Made by a program: the position numbers and the translations under genes
Shown: positions 23,074 through 31,169 of the stretch, one piece after another
Position numbering within the stretch: the first letter of the stretch is position 1
How the letters are laid out: each line of letters begins with the position of its first letter
Assembly: GCA_003576705.1 (NCBI GenBank)
Contig: QOZS01000053.1
Span: 1 to 36,882 of the forward strand
Length of the DNA: 36,882 nucleotides
DNA from: Desertibaculum subflavum
Lineage (GTDB): Bacteria > Pseudomonadota > Alphaproteobacteria > Ferrovibrionales > Ferrovibrionaceae
Direction: 5' to 3'
Notes under the pieces: generated by a model
Told to the model about the DNA's origin: nothing
What the model saw: the letters and a program-made list of their open reading frames with translations, nothing else
Database searches by the model: none

Positions 23074-25308
23074 ATGGACGACATCATTCGTGAGCCGGCC
23101 GGTGCCGCGAGCGCCCGCGATCCGGAGCCCTTCAGGGTCGCGATCATCGGCGGCGGTCTGGGGGGATTGTTCACCGCCTGGCACCTGGCCGCCAGGGCAG
23201 GCTTGAGCTGCCAAATCACCATTTACGAGGCGAACAGCCGTCTCGGCGGGCAGCTCGAGACATTGAAGTTTGCCGGCGTCGGACCCTACGAGGCCGGGGT
23301 CGCGGAGATCTACGATTACTCCCGCGTCGGCCCCGACCCCTTGCACGACCTCATCGTCAAGGAGCTGGGCCTGAAGATCAAATACATCCGCGGCGGGCCT
23401 TGCGTTCTCAATGGCAAGATCGTGCTGGAGACCAACGACCTCGCCACGCTTTTCAGCGAGAAGGCCCGCGACGAAGCGGTGGCGTTTCGACAGCGGTGCA
23501 TGGATCTGCTCAGCCCCGAATCCTACTACCTCGCGGTGGCCGAGGAGGACAACGCGCATCCCTGGGCGCAGGTGCGGGGCAGCGACCTGCTCGAAAGGGA
23601 GTTCACCGACGACGTCGCGCGCCGTTATATCCGGGCCATGGCGCACAGCGATGTCGCCGCCGATCCGCACCAAACCAATGGGCTCACCTTCCTGAAGAAC
23701 GTCCTGATGGACGTCGAAGGCTATATCGACCTTTGCTCCGTCGTCGGAGGCAACGACCAGATCGTGACCCGGCTGGCCGAGGAGCTCGACGCCAAGATGC
23801 GCCTGAACGCGAACGTGACGGCCGTCGAGCCGCTCGCCGACGGCACTTTCCGAATCGAGATTCAGGCCAACGGCGACGAGGAGCGAGCGATCGCGGACTA
23901 TGTCGTCGCCGCCCTGCCGTTGAGCGCGCTGTCGAGCATCCATTGGCGCTCGGAAGCCCTCGAATTCGCTGTCGACAAGCATGTCGGCTACTTCGACCGC
24001 CCGGGCGCCTATATCCGCGCGACCTTCCTGTTCCAACACCCGTTCTGGCGCGACAAGATCTCGACCAACTGGTGGATGTTGGACGCGTTCGACGGCTGCT
24101 GCGTCTATGACGAAGGCACCCGCAACGACTACGGCCCGTACGGGATGTTGGCCTTCCTCATTGCCGGCAACGCGGCGCTGGAGCTGACCAACGATTCCGA
24201 CGAGCTCATCGCGCAGATGTGCCTGGACGCGCTGCCGGCCGAACTGGCGCATGGCAAGGAGCTGCTGCTGGACCGCCGGATTCATCGATGGGTGGCATCG
24301 GTCAGCGCCATTCCCGGTGGCGTGCCCGTGCGCCCGCGCGCGGTCAACCACCGTCCGGATCCCTTTCACACGCCGCGTTTCGTGATGGTCGGCGACTATT
24401 TGTTCGACGCGACGATCAACGGCGTGATGGACTCCGCCGAGGTTGCCAGCGACATCATCGTCGCCGATATCCTTGAGCGACGCCGCGCCCATCGGCAAGA
24501 GCAGGCCATCGGCACCGCATCTCCCGCCGGCGCACTCAATGAGGCGCTCGGCCATGTGCAAGAGCTGATGTCGGTGCAATGCATTGCCGACATTCTGAAA
24601 GCAACCTGGGGGCTCGAACCGGGCGCGCGGCTCCTGCATGTCGGCTCCGGCGCCGGACAGATGGTTGCCGCGCTGAGAGGACTCGGCTTCGACGTCACGG
24701 GCGTCGAATGCAACCGCGAAGCAAGCCTGGCGGCTCCGGCCGAGCTCGCGCAGCACAACTTCTGCAACGACTTCATCCGTTTGCCCTTCCAGAACGAGCA
24801 ATTCGACGCGGTCATCGAGACAGGGCTTTACCGAACCCCGCCACACCACGTGCGAAGCGCGATCGCGGAGCTGCATCGGGTGACCAAGCATGGCGTGCTG
24901 CTCGGATCGGTGACGACCGACCTCACGATCGAGCTGATCGAGCGGTTCAACTTGCTCGAAGGGGCGCAGGTCCTGAGCTCGCGCTGGGACTGGGCGGAGA
25001 AGCTCTACACGGCGGGATTCGCGCATGCTCTTTTCGATCCCTCCCGTCTCGGTGCGGCATGGGAGAAGGCGGAGGCCGCCGGCGCTGCGCCCGGGCCGTG
25101 GTACGAGGATTCGGAGAGCCTGCTCTATTGCGTCTACGAACGGGCATCGAAGCCGGACCGGCGCGGCCTCAACGAAGTGCCTGCAGCGGAAGCAAGGCCC
25201 GATGAGATGAGCCTGGGCTCGGACGGGCCGATCGGCGATATCGTAGCGATGCAGATCGAGGATATCCCGGCCGATGTCGACTGGGCCAAATCGAATGAGG
25301 GGCAATAG
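23074..25308 (+). CDS. Flavoprotein (amine-oxidase type) fused to SAM methyltransferase
   Basis: 744 residues in one frame. Residues ~20-470 are an FAD/NAD(P)-type oxidoreductase: 'VAIIGGGLGGLFTAWHLA' (~22-39), 'IYEANSRLGGQL' (~48-59) and a closing 'FVMVGDYLFDATINGVMDSA' (~435-455). Residues ~490-690 are a class I methyltransferase with motif I 'LLHVGSGAGQ' (~520-529), acidic 'VTGVECN' after the next strand, and 'FDAVIETG'. Neither signal nor membrane segment is seen. ATG 23074 was chosen over GTG 23056 because a G-rich stretch precedes it. The next gene starts 2 bases after the stop. Flavoprotein-methyltransferase fusions suggest two successive steps on one metabolite; what that is cannot be read from sequence. 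Confidence 0.82.
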   Translation: MDDIIREPAGAASARDPEPFRVAIIGGGLGGLFTAWHLAARAGLSCQITIYEANSRLGGQLETLKFAGVGPYEAGVAEIYDYSRVGPDPLHDLIVKELGLKIKYIRGGPCVLNGKIVLETNDLATLFSEKARDEAVAFRQRCMDLLSPESYYLAVAEEDNAHPWAQVRGSDLLEREFTDDVARRYIRAMAHSDVAADPHQTNGLTFLKNVLMDVEGYIDLCSVVGGNDQIVTRLAEELDAKMRLNANVTAVEPLADGTFRIEIQANGDEERAIADYVVAALPLSALSSIHWRSEALEFAVDKHVGYFDRPGAYIRATFLFQHPFWRDKISTNWWMLDAFDGCCVYDEGTRNDYGPYGMLAFLIAGNAALELTNDSDELIAQMCLDALPAELAHGKELLLDRRIHRWVASVSAIPGGVPVRPRAVNHRPDPFHTPRFVMVGDYLFDATINGVMDSAEVASDIIVADILERRRAHRQEQAIGTASPAGALNEALGHVQELMSVQCIADILKATWGLEPGARLLHVGSGAGQMVAALRGLGFDVTGVECNREASLAAPAELAQHNFCNDFIRLPFQNEQFDAVIETGLYRTPPHHVRSAIAELHRVTKHGVLLGSVTTDLTIELIERFNLLEGAQVLSSRWDWAEKLYTAGFAHALFDPSRLGAAWEKAEAAGAAPGPWYEDSESLLYCVYERASKPDRRGLNEVPAAEARPDEMSLGSDGPIGDIVAMQIEDIPADVDWAKSNEGQ

Positions 25309-25310
25309 AT

Positions 25311-26153
25311 ATGCCGGAAGCCGAAGCCGCGATTGCGCCTCTGGCCTGGCGCGTCGAGTTCGCGGATGCCGCGCAGGTCTCGCCGGCCGGCATTGAAGCG
25401 ATCGAGATCGCCGAGCCTCGCAACGTCACCGCCCTGCTGAACGCCGTGGCGCCGTCGGAGGTGATGGCGCAGCCCGGACCCCAGGCCGACGGCGCATTGG
25501 TCGTGGTCTGGATGCCGCCCGGCGTCAACACGCCGGCAACGATCGAACGCGACGTCGACGAATGGATGCGCAGCGCCGGCACCGAGAAGAAGGAGGCGAG
25601 CGCGCGAGCGGACGTTCGCACGGTGCGGGTCCTGTGGGGTGGGAACCGGGCCGTTATCTACGGCAACCAGGGCGACATTCGACATGCGCTCGACGCGGTC
25701 GCCCGGTTCGCGGTAACGCAACGGGAAGCGCTCGCCCTGGAAGCCACAATGAAGTCGACTTGGACTTCGCTCGACGCGGATATTGCCTTGACTGAAGCTC
25801 TGAGGTCGGGCGACGGGAAACGGCGACGGCACATACATGAGATGACCGAGATCGCGACGCGCATGAAGATCGCCTGGCTGCGCGTCGGTCGGGCCATCGA
25901 GCAACTGGACCCTTCTCTGGCCGATCCTTCGAAGCGGATCTTCGCCGAGCTCGTCGCCGCCGCCTCCCTGTTCGATCAAGTGGAGATGCTGGAGGACTCG
26001 GTCCAGTTCGCGCTGGAGCATTATGAAATTGCCAACACGCGGTTGATTGACCAGAAGCTCGTCCGCCAGGAGCGCATCGACTCCATCATCGGATACGGAG
26101 CGATCATTGTTCTGCTGCTCATCCAGATCTGGATGATGACACTGGGTCTGTGA
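25311..26153 (+). CDS. C-terminally anchored membrane protein, unrecognised
   Basis: 280 residues. The N-terminal half is alpha/beta; the middle (~140-250) is rich in heptad-like helices ('KIAWLRVGRAIEQLD', 'EMLEDSVQFALEHYEI'), and one strong membrane helix (~257-277, 'GYGAIIVLLLIQIWMMTLG') ends the protein. This long helix followed by a terminal membrane segment resembles the RMD1/DUF155 and CorA-like plan, but no CorA 'GMN' motif is present. ATG 25311 has AGGGG 8 bases upstream and follows the fusion gene by 2 bases, so the two are coupled. It may anchor or regulate the flavoprotein-methyltransferase at the inner membrane. Confidence 0.75.
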   Translation: MPEAEAAIAPLAWRVEFADAAQVSPAGIEAIEIAEPRNVTALLNAVAPSEVMAQPGPQADGALVVVWMPPGVNTPATIERDVDEWMRSAGTEKKEASARADVRTVRVLWGGNRAVIYGNQGDIRHALDAVARFAVTQREALALEATMKSTWTSLDADIALTEALRSGDGKRRRHIHEMTEIATRMKIAWLRVGRAIEQLDPSLADPSKRIFAELVAAASLFDQVEMLEDSVQFALEHYEIANTRLIDQKLVRQERIDSIIGYGAIIVLLLIQIWMMTLGL

Positions 26154-26166
26154 TCGTTCACATCAT

Positions 26167-26184
26167 TTCGCGCCGGAGCGCGAA
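26167..26184. terminator. Small hairpin between convergent genes
   Basis: A 7-bp stem TTCGCGC/GCGCGAA with loop CGGA lies 14 bases after the membrane-protein stop, in the gap before the convergent fliP gene. No U-tract is present. Confidence 0.35.
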
Positions 26185-26237
26185 GAGGGTGTTCGAGCGG
26201 CTGGATGACGAGTGAACCCGGCCTCCCGTTTTCGCAA

Positions 26238-26981
26238 CTACCCCCCGCCGAACGACCGCACCAGCGACCCCGCGATCAGGTTCCAGCCGTCGACCAGCAC
26301 GAAGAAGATCAGCTTGAACGGCAGCGAGATCATGACGGGCGGCAACATCATCATGCCCATCGACATGAGCAGCGACGACACCACCATGTCGATGATCAGG
26401 AACGGCACGAAGACCAGGAAGCCGATCTCGAAGGCGCGCTTCAGCTCGCTGATCATGAAGGCCGGCACCAGAGCGCGGAACGGCAGGTCCTGCGGGCTCG
26501 CCACCGGCGCGATCTTGCCCATGTCCATGAATAGCTTCAGGTCGTTCTCGCGCACATGCGTGCGCATGAACTCATGGAACGGCGCGCTGGCGCGGGCGAA
26601 GGCGGTCTCCTCGTCGATCGTCTCCTCGATCAGCGGGGCTACGCCGTCGCGATAGGCCCGCTCCATCGCCGGCGCCATGATGAACAGCGTGAGGAACAGG
26701 GCGAGCGAGATCAGCACCACGTTGGGCGGCGTGGTCTGCAGGCCGATGGCGGAGCGCAGCAGCGACAGCACGACCACGATGCGGGTGAACGAGGTGATCA
26801 CCACCAGCACGCCCGGCGCCAGCGTGAGCACGGTGGTGAGCGCGATCAGCTGGACGATGCGCCCCGTGAGGCCGCCGCCGCCCTGGCCGAGATCGAGCGT
26901 CACGCTCTGCGCCACCGCCGCGCCCGCGGCGGTGACGGCGAGGAACAGGATGGCGGCGAAGAGATATGGCCGTGCTCTCAA
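26238..26981 (-). CDS. fliP: Flagellar export gate protein FliP
   Basis: 247 residues. Signal peptide 'RPYLFAAILFLAVTAAGAAVAQ', as in other FliP proteins, then four membrane helices. Family motifs: 'VLTLAPGVLVVITSFTRIV' (~52-70), 'LSLLRSAIGLQTTPPNVVLI' (~73-92), 'LVPAFMISELKRAFEIGF' (~176-193) and 'VSSLLMSMGMMMLPPVMISL' (~206-225). FliP forms the core of the type III export gate with FliQ and FliR, which are encoded in the divergent operon. The start is TTG 26981, overlapping the fliO stop (TTGA), so translation is coupled. It is the last gene of the minus-strand flagellar operon. Confidence 0.96.
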   Translation of the reverse strand: MRARPYLFAAILFLAVTAAGAAVAQSVTLDLGQGGGGLTGRIVQLIALTTVLTLAPGVLVVITSFTRIVVVLSLLRSAIGLQTTPPNVVLISLALFLTLFIMAPAMERAYRDGVAPLIEETIDEETAFARASAPFHEFMRTHVRENDLKLFMDMGKIAPVASPQDLPFRALVPAFMISELKRAFEIGFLVFVPFLIIDMVVSSLLMSMGMMMLPPVMISLPFKLIFFVLVDGWNLIAGSLVRSFGGG

Positions 26982-27307
26982 CCTTCAGGCTCCAGATAGG
27001 GATCGGGCGGCAGCGCCGGCGCGACCGGCGCCGGCGGCACTGACCCGATATTGCGTTCGACCACGATGCCGCGATCGGCGAACAGCAGCAGGAGGTGTTC
27101 GGTCTGGTCGCGGCGGACCAGGACGAGCTGGCGGCGGCCGTCGATCGGCATCAGCTCGACGATGCGCAGGCGCCGGTCCTTGCGGGCGACCCGCGGAATG
27201 CGCGGGCCGGTGGGCAGGACATAGCGATAGATCGCCGCGGCGGCGACGACCATGACGATGACGGCGACCAGGGCGAGGCCGTAGCGGAGCAGATCCTCGG
27301 CGGACAT
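26978..27307 (-). CDS. fliO: FliO-like flagellar assembly protein
   Basis: 109 residues: a short periplasmic start, one membrane helix (~8-30, 'GLALVAVIVMVVAAAAIYRY'), then a small cytoplasmic beta domain with 'RRLRIVELMPIDGRRQLVLVRRD', the usual FliO pattern, and a proline-rich tail. FliO helps FliP assemble. ATG 27307 is preceded by GGGAG. It overlaps fliP by four bases and lies 46 bases downstream of the FlhB-C-like gene. Sequence identity in this family is low, so the name rests on the topology, the motif and its position next to fliP. Confidence 0.85.
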   Translation of the reverse strand: MSAEDLLRYGLALVAVIVMVVAAAAIYRYVLPTGPRIPRVARKDRRLRIVELMPIDGRRQLVLVRRDQTEHLLLLFADRGIVVERNIGSVPPAPVAPALPPDPYLEPEG

Positions 27308-27353
27308 GGGGGATGCATCTCCCGGGGTTGGGAATCGGGGGAAACATCATTCC

Positions 27354-27635
27354 TCAAGGGTCGGCATCCGGCCAGGAGCCTTGCGCCTGGTACAGATAGG
27401 CCAGGATCTCGGCCACCGCGGCGAAGGCCTCCAGCGGGATCGGGCTGTCGACATCGACGGCGGCGAGCAGCTCCACCAGGTCGGCATCCTCGCGCACCTT
27501 GACGCCGTGCTCGAAGGCGACCGCCAGGATCGCCTCGGCCAGCGCGCCGCGCCCGGAAGCCACCACGCGCGTCGGGCCGCCCTTGGCACTGTCCAGGGCG
27601 ACGGCGACGGGCTGTTTGGCGGGCGGTGCGGCCAT
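27354..27635 (-). CDS. FlhB C-terminal-domain-like protein (FlhX type)
   Basis: 93 residues resembling only the cytoplasmic C-domain of FlhB/YscU, with 'RVVASGRGALAEAILAVAFE' (~24-43), 'VREDADLVELLAAVDVDSPIP' in pieces (~48-67) and 'AFAAVAEILAYLYQAQG' (~70-86). The autocleavage motif NPTH of FlhB is absent; the equivalent region reads 'ALDSAKGGPTRVVA'. Small FlhB-C paralogs are known in many flagellated bacteria and can partly replace the cleaved FlhB fragment. ATG 27635 begins the minus-strand operon, opposite flgB. Full-length flhB is at 29994-31088, so this is a separate paralog. Confidence 0.85.
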   Translation of the reverse strand: MAAPPAKQPVAVALDSAKGGPTRVVASGRGALAEAILAVAFEHGVKVREDADLVELLAAVDVDSPIPLEAFAAVAEILAYLYQAQGSWPDADP

Positions 27636-27660
27636 GGCGCGGATATGGCGCCGGTTATGG

Positions 27661-27675
27661 TTCAGGATGGGTTAA
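27661..27675 (-). promoter_or_regulatory. CtrA-like box before the FlhB-C-like gene
   Basis: The minus strand reads TTAA-CCCATCC-TGAA: one exact half, 7-base spacing and one changed base. It lies 26-40 bases before ATG 27635. Class II flagellar operons are CtrA targets in many alphaproteobacteria, which supports the reading. Confidence 0.4.
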
Positions 27676-27729
27676 TGGCGGCAATTTCTGCCGGGTTCGC
27701 CATGCGGTCAGGCTGGATTTGAGGAAAAT

Positions 27730-27744
27730 TTTACGGGTTCTTAA
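27730..27744 (+). promoter_or_regulatory. CtrA-like box before flgB
   Basis: TTTA-CGGGTTC-TTAA: one exact half, 7-base spacing, one mismatch. It lies 28-42 bases before the flgB ATG. With the box at 27661-27675 it would control both arms of the divergent flagellar region. Confidence 0.4.
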
Positions 27745-27771
27745 GGGGCCGGAAACTAGCGTCCGGCCGGC

Positions 27772-28185
27772 ATGGACCTCAATCGCATCCCGCTTTTCGC
27801 CGCGCTGACGCGCAAGATGGACTGGCTCGGCGACCGCCAGCGCGTCCTCGCGCAGAACGTCGCCAATGCCGACACGCCCGGCTATCGCGCCAACGAGCTG
27901 AAGCCGCTCTCCTTCCGCGCGCTGATGGGCGGCCCCATCGCGACCAACGCGGCGAAGCTCCGCCCGACCGCGCCGATGCATCTCGCCGGCACCACCGGCC
28001 AGGGCGAGTTCCGCACCGAGAAAGCCAAGGACCCCTACGAGATCACCCCCTCCGGCAACGGCGTCGTGCTGGAACAGCAGATCGCCAAGATGGCGGACAA
28101 CCAGATGCAGTTCGCCGCCTCGACCGGGCTCTATAAGAAGCACATCAACATGCTCCGCCTGGCGCTCGGCCGGCGCGGCATGTGA
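27772..28185 (+). CDS. flgB: Flagellar basal-body rod protein FlgB
   Basis: 137 residues. The N-terminus 'MDLNRIPLFAALTRKMDWLG' and 'VLAQNVANADTPGYRANEL' (~24-42) are the rod-protein signature. The C-terminal helix 'FAASTGLYKKHINMLRLALG' completes the coiled-coil. FlgB is part of the proximal rod and is exported by the flagellar type III system without a cleaved signal. The start is firm by alignment, but no Shine-Dalgarno is visible: a 7-bp hairpin (27747-27768) precedes the ATG by 3 bases. It is the first gene of flgB-flgC-fliE-fliQ-fliR-flhB. Confidence 0.96.
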   Translation: MDLNRIPLFAALTRKMDWLGDRQRVLAQNVANADTPGYRANELKPLSFRALMGGPIATNAAKLRPTAPMHLAGTTGQGEFRTEKAKDPYEITPSGNGVVLEQQIAKMADNQMQFAASTGLYKKHINMLRLALGRRGM

Positions 28186-28201
28186 GCAGGAGGCCTGACC
28201 C

Positions 28202-28609
28202 ATGGATCTCTTCAAGTCGATGCAGGTTTCCGCCTCCGCCATGCAGGCGCAGGGCGAGCGCATGCGCGTGGTGTCGGAAAACCTCGCCAATGCCGATTCG
28301 GTGTCGAAGGAGCCGGGCGGCGATCCCTATCGCCGCAAGATGCTGACCTTCAGGAACGAGCTCGACCGCAGCCTCGGGCTCCGCGTCGTCAAGGCCGGCA
28401 AGCCCGCGGCCGACAAGAGCGACTTCACGCTCAGCTACGATCCCTCGCACCCCGCCGCCGACGCCAACGGCTATGTCAAGCGGCCGAACGTGCGCCCGAT
28501 CATCGAGCTCGCCGACATGCGCGAGGCGCAGCGCTCCTACGAGGCCAATCTCAGCGCGATCGACATCGCCAAGTCGATGGTCTCGCGCATCATCGAACTG
28601 TTGCGCTGA
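28202..28609 (+). CDS. flgC: Flagellar basal-body rod protein FlgC
   Basis: 135 residues. Rod signature 'RMRVVSENLANADSVSKEPG' (~20-39), the 'DPYRRKM' segment, 'YDPSHPAADANGYVKRPNV' (~79-97) and a C-terminal helix 'RSYEANLSAIDIAKSMVSRI'. FlgC stacks on FlgB in the proximal rod. ATG 28202 has AGGAGG about 8 bases upstream; the gap to flgB is 16 bases, so they share an operon. Confidence 0.97.
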   Translation: MDLFKSMQVSASAMQAQGERMRVVSENLANADSVSKEPGGDPYRRKMLTFRNELDRSLGLRVVKAGKPAADKSDFTLSYDPSHPAADANGYVKRPNVRPIIELADMREAQRSYEANLSAIDIAKSMVSRIIELLR

Positions 28610-28625
28610 GCGGAGAGGCTGACCC

Positions 28626-28949
28626 ATGGACTCGACGATTTCCTCCGCCGCCCGCGCCTATGGCGAGGCGCTGCAGCGCGCCGCCTCGGCGGTCAACGAC
28701 GACGATTCCGCGCCTGCCGGCAAGAGCAAGGGCCCGGCCTTCGCCGATTTCGTCCGCGTCGCGGTCTCGGAGCCGATCGCGGCGGTGCAGAAGAGCGAGC
28801 AGATGACCGCCGCGGCCGCAGCCGGCAAGGCCGACCTCGCCGAGGTGGCGATGGCGGTCACCAATGCCGAGATGGCGATCGAGACGGTCACCGCGGTGCG
28901 CGACCGCGTCGTCTCGGCCTATCAGGAAATCCTGCGCATGCCGATCTGA
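28626..28949 (+). CDS. fliE: Flagellar hook-basal body protein FliE
   Basis: 107 residues. A variable N-terminal half is followed by the conserved FliE helices: 'FADFVRVAVSEPIAAVQKSE' (~39-58), 'DLAEVAMAVTNAEMAIETVT' (~70-89) and the ending 'VVSAYQEILRMPI'. FliE joins the MS ring and export gate to the rod. ATG 28626 follows GGAGAGG; the gap to flgC is 16 bases. Nothing unusual. Confidence 0.95.
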   Translation: MDSTISSAARAYGEALQRAASAVNDDDSAPAGKSKGPAFADFVRVAVSEPIAAVQKSEQMTAAAAAGKADLAEVAMAVTNAEMAIETVTAVRDRVVSAYQEILRMPI

Positions 28950-28956
28950 CGCGGCC

Positions 28957-29223
28957 ATGACCCCCGCCGACGTCATCGACATCGTTCGCGAAGCCATCTG
29001 GGTGCTGATCAAGGTGGCCGGGCCGGTGATGGTCGTCGGCCTGCTCGTCGGCGTCGTCATCTCGCTGTTCCAGGCCCTGACCCAGGTGCAGGAGATGACC
29101 TTGACCTTCGTGCCGAAGATCCTGGCGATCTTCGCCGCGCTGCTGGTCTTCCTGCCCTTCATGATGAGCACGATGATCGCCTTCATGGGCGACATCGCCA
29201 ATCGCATCGCCTCGCTGCAATGA
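28957..29223 (+). CDS. fliQ: Flagellar export gate protein FliQ
   Basis: 88 residues, two membrane helices (~15-38 and ~50-75) with the family segment 'ISLFQALTQVQEMTLTFVPK' between them. FliQ is a small subunit of the export gate. ATG 28957 was chosen because the family starts about here ('MTPADVIDIVREAIWV') and it lies 7 bases after the fliE stop; the longer frame would overlap fliE. Its stop overlaps the fliR start (ATGA). Confidence 0.95.
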   Translation: MTPADVIDIVREAIWVLIKVAGPVMVVGLLVGVVISLFQALTQVQEMTLTFVPKILAIFAALLVFLPFMMSTMIAFMGDIANRIASLQ

Positions 29224-29984
29224 GCGTCGGCGAGCTGCTGCCGGCCTCGGTCTTCGGCTTCCTGCTCGTCTTCGCCCGCGTCGGCACGCTGTTCATGGTG
29301 CTGCCGACGATCGGCGAGAGCTTCGTCAGTCCGCAGATCCGCCTGGTCGTGGCGCTGCTCACCGCCGGCGTGCTGACCCCGGTGCTGGAGCCGTCCCTGC
29401 CGCGCCTGCCGAGCCATGTCGGCGCCCTGGTCGTCCTGATCGGCGGCGAGACCCTGATCGGCCTGTTCGTCGGCGGGCTCGCGCGGCTGATCATGTCCGG
29501 CCTGCAGGTCGCCGGCACCATCATCGCGACCCAGACCTCGCTCGCCACCGGCCAGCAATTCGATCCGACCCAGGGCGTGCAGGGCACCCTGGTCGCCAAC
29601 CTGCTCAGCATGACCGGCCTCGCCGTGATCTTCGCCACCGACCTGCATCTCGTGCTGATCGGCGCCGCCGGCGAATCCTACAAGGTCTTTCCGGCCGGCC
29701 AGCCGCCGATGCTGGGCGATCTCGCCATGGCGGCGACCGCGACGGTCGCGGCCTCGTTCAAGATGGCGCTACAGATCGGCGCGCCGATCATCGTCTACAG
29801 CATGGTGTTCTATCTCGGCCTCGGCGCGGTGAACCGCCTGATGGCGCAGCTGCAGGTCTTCTTCGTCGCCCAGCCGCTGCAGATCCTGACCTCCTTCGTC
29901 ATCATCGCGCTGACCCTGACGGCGGTATACGGCTGGTTCGCCGATTACTTCGCCCAGGCGATGCTGGCGATCCGCATCCGCTGA
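29220..29984 (+). CDS. fliR: Flagellar export gate protein FliR
   Basis: 254 residues, six predicted membrane helices. Family features: 'VLPTIGESFVSPQIRLVVAL' in pieces (~27-44), 'LIGLFVGGLARLIMSGLQVA' (~80-99) and 'ATGQQFDPTQGVQG' (~109-122). FliR is the single-copy subunit of the FliP-FliQ-FliR gate. ATG 29220 overlaps the fliQ stop by four bases. The C-terminal region with 'VFFVAQPLQILTSFVIIALT' is as expected. FlhB follows 9 bases downstream. Confidence 0.95.
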   Translation: MSVGELLPASVFGFLLVFARVGTLFMVLPTIGESFVSPQIRLVVALLTAGVLTPVLEPSLPRLPSHVGALVVLIGGETLIGLFVGGLARLIMSGLQVAGTIIATQTSLATGQQFDPTQGVQGTLVANLLSMTGLAVIFATDLHLVLIGAAGESYKVFPAGQPPMLGDLAMAATATVAASFKMALQIGAPIIVYSMVFYLGLGAVNRLMAQLQVFFVAQPLQILTSFVIIALTLTAVYGWFADYFAQAMLAIRIR

Positions 29985-29993
29985 AGGCGCGTC

Positions 29994-31088
29994 ATGGCCG
30001 ACGACAAGGACGCCGCCGACAAAACCGAAGAACCCACCGGGCGACGGCTTTCCGAAGCCACGGAAAAGGGCCAGATCCCGCGCAGCCAGGAAGTCAATCA
30101 CTGGTTCATGTTGGGCGGCCTCTGCCTGATGCTGATCATGTTCGCGGGCTCCATGGGCCGCACCATGGTGAACGCCATGCTGCCCTTCCTGGAGCGCCCG
30201 CACGAATTCGCCGTCGAGGCGGAGGCGATGACCGGCCTGTTGCGGGATGCGGCGATGGCGGCCGCCTGGGTGATGGCGCCGGCCATCCTGATCGCGCTGA
30301 TCGCCGCGCTCGGCGCCGGCTTCCTGCAGCACCCGCCAGTGATCGCGACCGACAAGCTGAAGCCTGAGCTGCAGAAGATCTCGCCCGTCGCGGGGCTCAA
30401 GCGCATCTTCTCGCGCACCGGCTTTGCCGAATTCCTGAAGGGCGTGTTCAAGGTCTCGATCGTCAGCGCGGTCGGCTTCGGCATCCTGTGGCCGGATATC
30501 GGCCGGCTCGGTCAGCTGGTCTCGCTCGAGCCGCTCGGCATGCTGACGGTCGCGAAGGACGAGGTCCTGAAGCTGCTGGCCGGCGTGCTCGCCGTGCTGG
30601 CGCTGATCGCCATCGCCGACGTGCTGTTCCAGCGCTTCGAGCATCGCCGGCGCCTGCGCATGTCGCGCCAGGAAGTGAAGGACGAGCACAAGCAGACCGA
30701 AGGCGACCCGCAGATCAAGGCGCGCATCCGCTCGGTGCGCCAGGAGCGGGCGCGCAAGCGCATGATGGCGGCGGTGCCGACCGCGACCGTGGTGGTGACC
30801 AACCCGACCCACTTCGCGATCGCGCTGAAATACGACGGCGACAAGATGGAGGCGCCGGTGGTGGTCGCCAAGGGCGCCGATCACCTGGCGCTGCGCATCC
30901 GCGAGCTGGCGACCGAGAGCCTTGTGCCGATCGTCGAGAACCCGCCGCTCGCCCGGGCGCTCTATGCCGCCTGCGACGTCGACGAGGAGATCCCGGTCGA
31001 GCAGTACAAGGCGGTGGCCGAGATCATCGGCTTCGTGATGCGCCAGAAGGGCCGTGTCGCGCCGCCGGCCTCGGCGGCAGCGCAATAG
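29994..31088 (+). CDS. flhB: Flagellar export switch protein FlhB
   Basis: 364 residues. N-terminal 'DKTEEPTGRRLSEATEKGQI' (~9-28), four membrane helices (~38-58, ~92-112, ~150-170, ~195-215), then the cytoplasmic domain with the self-cleavage motif NPTH at 270-273 inside 'VVVTNPTHFAIALKYD'. Cleavage between N and P switches export from rod/hook to filament substrates. It is the last flagellar gene of the operon, and cckA follows on the same strand. A separate small FlhB-C-like gene sits at 27354-27635. Confidence 0.97.
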   Translation: MADDKDAADKTEEPTGRRLSEATEKGQIPRSQEVNHWFMLGGLCLMLIMFAGSMGRTMVNAMLPFLERPHEFAVEAEAMTGLLRDAAMAAAWVMAPAILIALIAALGAGFLQHPPVIATDKLKPELQKISPVAGLKRIFSRTGFAEFLKGVFKVSIVSAVGFGILWPDIGRLGQLVSLEPLGMLTVAKDEVLKLLAGVLAVLALIAIADVLFQRFEHRRRLRMSRQEVKDEHKQTEGDPQIKARIRSVRQERARKRMMAAVPTATVVVTNPTHFAIALKYDGDKMEAPVVVAKGADHLALRIRELATESLVPIVENPPLARALYAACDVDEEIPVEQYKAVAEIIGFVMRQKGRVAPPASAAAQ

Positions 31089-31169
31089 GCGGCGACGGTG
31101 CTAGACTCCGACACCATGTTGCGGAACCGCCCCCGACGAGACGGGGTGGAGCGGTCGAAGGACGTACAG

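Noticed and set aside
22069..25305. 1078-codon minus-strand frame
   Set aside because: It lies opposite the secreted protein and fusion flavoprotein, whose motifs are clear; its product has no domain and arises from low stop frequency in high-GC antisense.
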